From Alphaproteobacteria bacterium (lineage in GTDB: Bacteria; Pseudomonadota; Alphaproteobacteria; Sphingomonadales; Sphingomonadaceae), in contig VBAE01000243.1 in NCBI GenBank assembly GCA_005882415.1, positions 1 through 8,124 of the forward strand: a stretch of DNA of 8,124 nt. Direction: 5' to 3'. The notes under the pieces are model-generated. The model did no database searches, was not told the DNA's origin, and saw nothing but the letters and a program-made list of their open reading frames with translations. Below, piece by piece: positions 5,337-8,124 of the stretch. A program made the position numbers and the translations under genes. Numbering within the stretch: position 1 is the first letter of the stretch; each line of letters begins with the position of its first letter.

Positions 5337-6074
5337 ATGAAGCTGTTCTGGGTGTTCGCGATGTTCCTGTTCATGGCCTGGTGGGTCCGCCGCGACATGG
5401 AGGCGTACCGCCGCTTTCAGGCCCTCACCGACACCGCCGACCGCCAGCGCGTCTACTGGCTCTGGATCGTCCAGAGCTTCGTCATCCTGGTCGGCGCCAG
5501 CCTCGTCACCCTCTGGCTCGCCGGAGGGCTGGGCGACACTTTCCCAGCCGCCTTCGACCCCGCCCACCGCCTGTTCCGCCCCGACCACCCGTCCGAATCC
5601 GGCGACGCAGCGCTGGGAATGGCGACAGGCGCTGCCCTAGGCCTCACCGCAGTGATCGCCGTTCAATGGCGGCGCGTCCGCAACATGCTGAAGCCCGCCC
5701 AAGGCACCGCCGAGGCCCTCCTCCCCCGCAACCGCCAAGAGGCCGCAATCGCCCTGATCCTAAGCCTCAACGCCGGCTTCTCGGAAGAGCTCTTCTTCCG
5801 CCTCGCTTTGCCGCTGATCCTCTTCCAGATCACCGGCTCGCTCTTGGCGGCCTTCGCCCTCGCCGCCATCGCCTTCGGCCTTGCCCACGCCTACCAGGGC
5901 TGGAAGGGGATCGCCGGCACCATGATCGTCGGCGCCTTCATCACCCTCGTCTACCTCTCCAGCGGCTCCCTCCTCCGAGTCATCCTCCTCCACGCGGCAA
6001 TCGATGTGGTGGCGCTGGTCGTGCGCCCGGCGATCACGAAGGCCATTGCCCGTCGCACCTTTGCGACGGCGTAA
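5337..6074 (+). CDS. CPBP-family intramembrane metalloprotease (CAAX/Abi type)
   Basis: The 245-residue product is a polytopic membrane protein with the three conserved motifs of the CPBP (type II CAAX prenyl endopeptidase/Abi) family: EELFFR with Glu150, Glu151 and Arg155, FGLAHAYQG with His184, and LLHAAID with His219 and Asp223. These residues form the active site in the family and all are kept, so it is probably an active protease. Hydrophobic helices lie at about 3-17, 41-64, 91-110, 135-148, 156-185, 192-210 and 212-230. The ATG at 5337 follows GGAG at 5325-5328; the frame is open upstream to a TTG at 5286, but that would overlap the box array. Bacterial members serve in bacteriocin immunity, maturation or membrane-protein turnover; the substrate here is unknown. 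It is divergent from the membrane protein/regulator pair and probably shares its control region. Confidence 0.9.
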   Translation: MKLFWVFAMFLFMAWWVRRDMEAYRRFQALTDTADRQRVYWLWIVQSFVILVGASLVTLWLAGGLGDTFPAAFDPAHRLFRPDHPSESGDAALGMATGAALGLTAVIAVQWRRVRNMLKPAQGTAEALLPRNRQEAAIALILSLNAGFSEELFFRLALPLILFQITGSLLAAFALAAIAFGLAHAYQGWKGIAGTMIVGAFITLVYLSSGSLLRVILLHAAIDVVALVVRPAITKAIARRTFATA

Positions 6075-6094
6075 AGCGGGACGCTATCATGAAT

Positions 6095-6116
6095 CCCTCT
6101 CCCCCGGGGGGGAGGG
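6095..6116. repeat. REP-like G/C palindrome between the protease and DUF6894 genes
   Basis: CCCTCTCCCCC (6095-6105) pairs with GGGGGGGAGGG (6106-6116), with one T-G wobble at 6100/6111; a few central bases must form the loop. It is followed by a purine run and CCCTCACCCC. It lies between the convergent 3' ends of the two neighbouring genes and resembles the hairpin at 316-339 in layout (C-rich arm, G-rich arm, gene 3' end). It probably acts as an intergenic palindromic repeat or a 3'-end structure for both transcripts. Confidence 0.55.
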
Positions 6117-6127
6117 GGAAGGAGCCC

Positions 6128-6361
6128 TCACCCCTCGATTGTAAACGCATCCCGAAACGCAACCGGCGTGATCTTCCCCGCATCGTCCTCGATATCGATG
6201 CGATGGCCAAGGTTGAGATGCCCCCGCCGAATGGACTCCCCAGCGAGAATGCGAGCCTCGCTCACCGCCGTCTTACGCGCCGCCGCAAAGTCGGGCAGCT
6301 CGAGCCCCTCGCGGTCGATCGTGTCCTGATCGTTGAAGATGTGGAAGTAGAAGTGCGGCAT
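6128..6361 (-). CDS. Small DUF6894-type protein
   Basis: This is a 77-residue soluble protein that starts MPHFYFHIFND and continues with EGLELPDFAAARKTAVSEAR, a helix with a GHLNLGHRIDIEDDAG segment, and ends PVAFRDAFTIEG. The aromatic MPxFYFH start, the EGxELPD turn and the closing IEDxAG...FRDAxxIEG are the signature of the small DUF6894 family, common in rhizobia and sphingomonads and of unknown function. Length is typical. The ATG at 6359-6361 has only a weak purine-rich site (TTGGGA) before it. It is convergent with the CPBP protease gene and divergent from topA; nothing ties its role to either. Confidence 0.85.
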   Translation of the reverse strand: MPHFYFHIFNDQDTIDREGLELPDFAAARKTAVSEARILAGESIRRGHLNLGHRIDIEDDAGKITPVAFRDAFTIEG

Positions 6362-6510
6362 AGTCCCAAGACCAATACACAGCCGTCACATTTTGTCTTT
6401 ATGGTGGATCAGTGTTTCCAGGGCCCCGCTCCCGCGCCCTCAATCCCCCGCTTGACGGCTCCCCCGCCGCCCCATCACCCTATGCGCGTACGCGTAGGAA
6501 GGTGTCCCAA
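6362..6510. promoter_or_regulatory. Divergent control region of the DUF6894 gene and topA
   Basis: The first 60 bases are AT-richer than the surroundings (ATTTTGTCTTTATGG around 6391-6405), as expected for a promoter reading left into the DUF6894 gene, but I could not fix hexamers. TTGACG at 6452-6457 is a possible topA -35, though the nearest TAT-containing -10 (about 6480-6485) is too far for a standard spacer. A perfect 10-bp palindrome, CGCGTACGCG (6485-6494), overlaps TACGCGTA (6489-6496) just before the topA ribosome site AGGAAGG (6496-6502). Confidence 0.4.
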
Positions 6511-8124
6511 GTGAAACTAGTCGTCGTCGAATCCCCCGCCAAAGCGAAGACCATCGAGAAATATCTCGGGCCGGGTTACCGCGTGCTCGCCTCCTACGGC
6601 CATGTCCGCGACCTTCCGCCCAAAGACGGCTCGGTCGACCCCGATTCGGGCTTCGCGATGGAGTGGGAGACCTACGCCGACAAAGCACGGCAATTGAAAG
6701 CCATCACCGACGAGGCCAAGAAGGCGACCTCGCTGATCCTCGCCACCGACCCCGATCGCGAGGGCGAGGCGATCAGCTGGCACGTCCAGGAGGTGCTGAG
6801 GAAGCGTAAAGCGCTCCCCGCCGACGTCGAGCGGGTGACCTTCAACGCCATCACCAAGGCGACGGTGACCGAGGCGATGAAGCATCCCCGCGCCCTCGAC
6901 GAGGATCTGATCGACGCCTACCGCGCCCGCCGCGCGCTCGACTATCTGGTCGGATTCACCCTCTCGCCGGTGCTGTGGCGCAAGCTCCCCGGCGCCAAGT
7001 CGGCCGGCAGGGTCCAGTCGGTCGCGCTCCGACTGATCGTCGACCGGGAGCGCGAGATCGAGCTGTTCCGCGCCCAGGAATATTGGTCGGTCCAGGCGCT
7101 GATGGAATCGGACGGCCAGGAATTCCTCGCCCGCCTGATCCGCTTCAAGGGCGAGAAGGTCGACCGCCTCTCGATCGGCGACGAGGGCACCGCGCTTGCA
7201 GCCAAGGCCGCGGTCGAGGCCGGCCGCTTCTCGGTCGCCTCGGTCGAGACCCGCCCGCTCACCCGCAACCCCCCGCCACCCTTCACCACCTCCACCCTCC
7301 AGCAGGAGGCGGCGCGCAAGCTCGGCTTCTCCGCCAGCCACACGATGCGCATCGCCCAGGCGCTCTACGAGGACGGCTCGATCACCTACATGCGGACCGA
7401 CGGCGTCCAGATGGCGCCCGAGGCCGTCTCCGCCGCCCGCAAGGCGGTCGCGACCCGCTTCGACGCCGGCTACGTCCCGGACAAGCCGCGCCATTACGAG
7501 ACCAAGGCCAAGAACGCCCAGGAAGCGCATGAGGCGATCCGCCCAACCGACTTCTCCCGCGACCGCGCCGGCTCGGGCGACCACGCCCGGCTCTACGATC
7601 TCGTCTTCAAGCGCGCGCTGGCTAGCCAGATGGCCTCCGCCCGGCTCGAGCGGACCACCGCCGAGCTGGTCGACGGCACCGGCCAGACCGCGCTCCGAGC
7701 AACCGGCCAGGTCGTCCTCTTCCCCGGCTTCCTCGCGCTCTACGAAGAGGGCCGCGACGACGAACAGGACGAGGAAGCCCGCCGCCTCCCGCGCCTCCGC
7801 GAAGGCGATGCGCCCGCCAAGAAGAAGGTCATCGCCGAGCAGCATTTCACCCAGCCGCCGCCCCGCTACTCCGAGGCGAGCCTGGTCAAGAAGATGGAGG
7901 AACTCGGCATCGGCCGCCCCTCCACCTACGCTGCAATCCTCCAGACCCTGACCGATCGCGGCTATGTCGTGCTGGAGAAGAACCGCTTCCTCCCCGAGGA
8001 GAGCGGGCGGCTCTTGACCGCCTTTCTCGAGCGCTTCTTCGAACGCTACGTCTCCTACGATTTCACCGCCCATCTCGAAGACGAGCTCGACGACATTTCC
8101 GGCGGCCGCGCCCAGTGGCAGGCG
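6511..8124 (+). CDS. topA: DNA topoisomerase I (type IA), 5' part, cut by window end
   Basis: The frame gives 538 residues and is still open at the window's end; full alphaproteobacterial TopA is usually over 800 residues, so the C-terminal part lies outside. It relaxes negatively supercoiled DNA by cutting one strand through a tyrosyl link. The Toprim domain runs from about 1 to 140, with MKLVVVESPAKAKTIEKYLG split at Glu7 and LATDPDREGEA carrying Asp80, Asp82 and Glu84. The catalytic Tyr293 lies in ITYMRTDG (291-298), and the conserved YETKAKNAQEAHEAIRP stretch begins at 329. EELGIGRPSTYA (463-474) is also typical. The GTG at 6511 starts exactly where the family begins, with AGGAAGG eight bases upstream. 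The frame is clean; a 518-codon open frame on the opposite strand is a G/C shadow. It would normally follow dprA closely but here is separated by about 3.5 kb. Confidence 0.97.
   Translation, partial: MKLVVVESPAKAKTIEKYLGPGYRVLASYGHVRDLPPKDGSVDPDSGFAMEWETYADKARQLKAITDEAKKATSLILATDPDREGEAISWHVQEVLRKRKALPADVERVTFNAITKATVTEAMKHPRALDEDLIDAYRARRALDYLVGFTLSPVLWRKLPGAKSAGRVQSVALRLIVDREREIELFRAQEYWSVQALMESDGQEFLARLIRFKGEKVDRLSIGDEGTALAAKAAVEAGRFSVASVETRPLTRNPPPPFTTSTLQQEAARKLGFSASHTMRIAQALYEDGSITYMRTDGVQMAPEAVSAARKAVATRFDAGYVPDKPRHYETKAKNAQEAHEAIRPTDFSRDRAGSGDHARLYDLVFKRALASQMASARLERTTAELVDGTGQTALRATGQVVLFPGFLALYEEGRDDEQDEEARRLPRLREGDAPAKKKVIAEQHFTQPPPRYSEASLVKKMEELGIGRPSTYAAILQTLTDRGYVVLEKNRFLPEESGRLLTAFLERFFERYVSYDFTAHLEDELDDISGGRAQWQA

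Noticed and set aside
5337..6074. CPBP protease as a phage abortive-infection (Abi) gene
   Set aside because: The old family name invites this, but there is no phage, toxin or other defence gene nearby, so a defence role is not supported here.
5297..6514. 405-codon plus-strand frame overlapping the CPBP protease and the DUF6894 gene
   Set aside because: Product is rich in P, R and H with no domain, begins in the box array and overlaps two well-supported genes; typical out-of-frame G/C artefact.
6517..8073. 518-codon open frame on the minus strand opposite topA
   Set aside because: It is a G/C-driven shadow: the plus strand here encodes a full set of TopA motifs, and the minus product is a low-complexity G/L/A/E-rich sequence with no recognisable domain.
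1..8124. CRISPR array, tRNA or rRNA genes
   Set aside because: No regularly spaced direct repeats and no cloverleaf or rRNA-like segment were seen; the non-coding gaps are all shorter than about 150 bp.

Overview
This is a GC-rich bacterial chromosomal window, most likely from an alphaproteobacterium and probably a sphingomonad. The evidence is strong G/C use at third codon positions, the neighbours plsY, dprA and topA, a small DUF6894-type protein, and short palindromic CCCTC/GAGGG hairpins between genes. The genus cannot be fixed from the sequence alone.

Left part (1-2975). The window opens inside the C-terminal end of an IS110-family transposase (1-276), followed by two adjoining hairpins that may mark the element's end and its target. 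Then come murI (glutamate racemase, minus strand) and, divergently, plsY and dprA (acyl-phosphate:glycerol-3-phosphate acyltransferase and the DNA-processing protein). plsY and dprA overlap by 8 bp and form a translationally coupled pair. These are core genes for peptidoglycan precursors, phospholipid synthesis and protection of incoming single-stranded DNA.

Middle part (2976-6361). This block of about 3.5 kb sits between dprA and topA, genes that in my recollection of alphaproteobacterial genomes usually lie next to each other. On the minus strand, in transcription order, it holds a four-helix membrane protein, a small winged-helix regulator overlapping it by 8 bp, a secreted six-cysteine protein with its own likely promoter and palindrome, and a single-pass membrane protein. 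On the plus strand, divergent from the four-helix protein, is a CPBP-family intramembrane metalloprotease. The 112-bp divergent region between them carries four copies of a TGGAAAGT-type box and two back-to-back TTGACG hexamers, which suggests one regulator controls both arms. A DUF6894 gene (minus) closes the block.

Right part (6362-8124). topA (DNA topoisomerase I) starts at a GTG and runs off the window's end after 538 codons, keeping its Toprim motif and catalytic tyrosine.

The best candidate for an undescribed system is the divergent protease / membrane protein / winged-helix regulator cassette with its box array. Its function is inferred from layout only.
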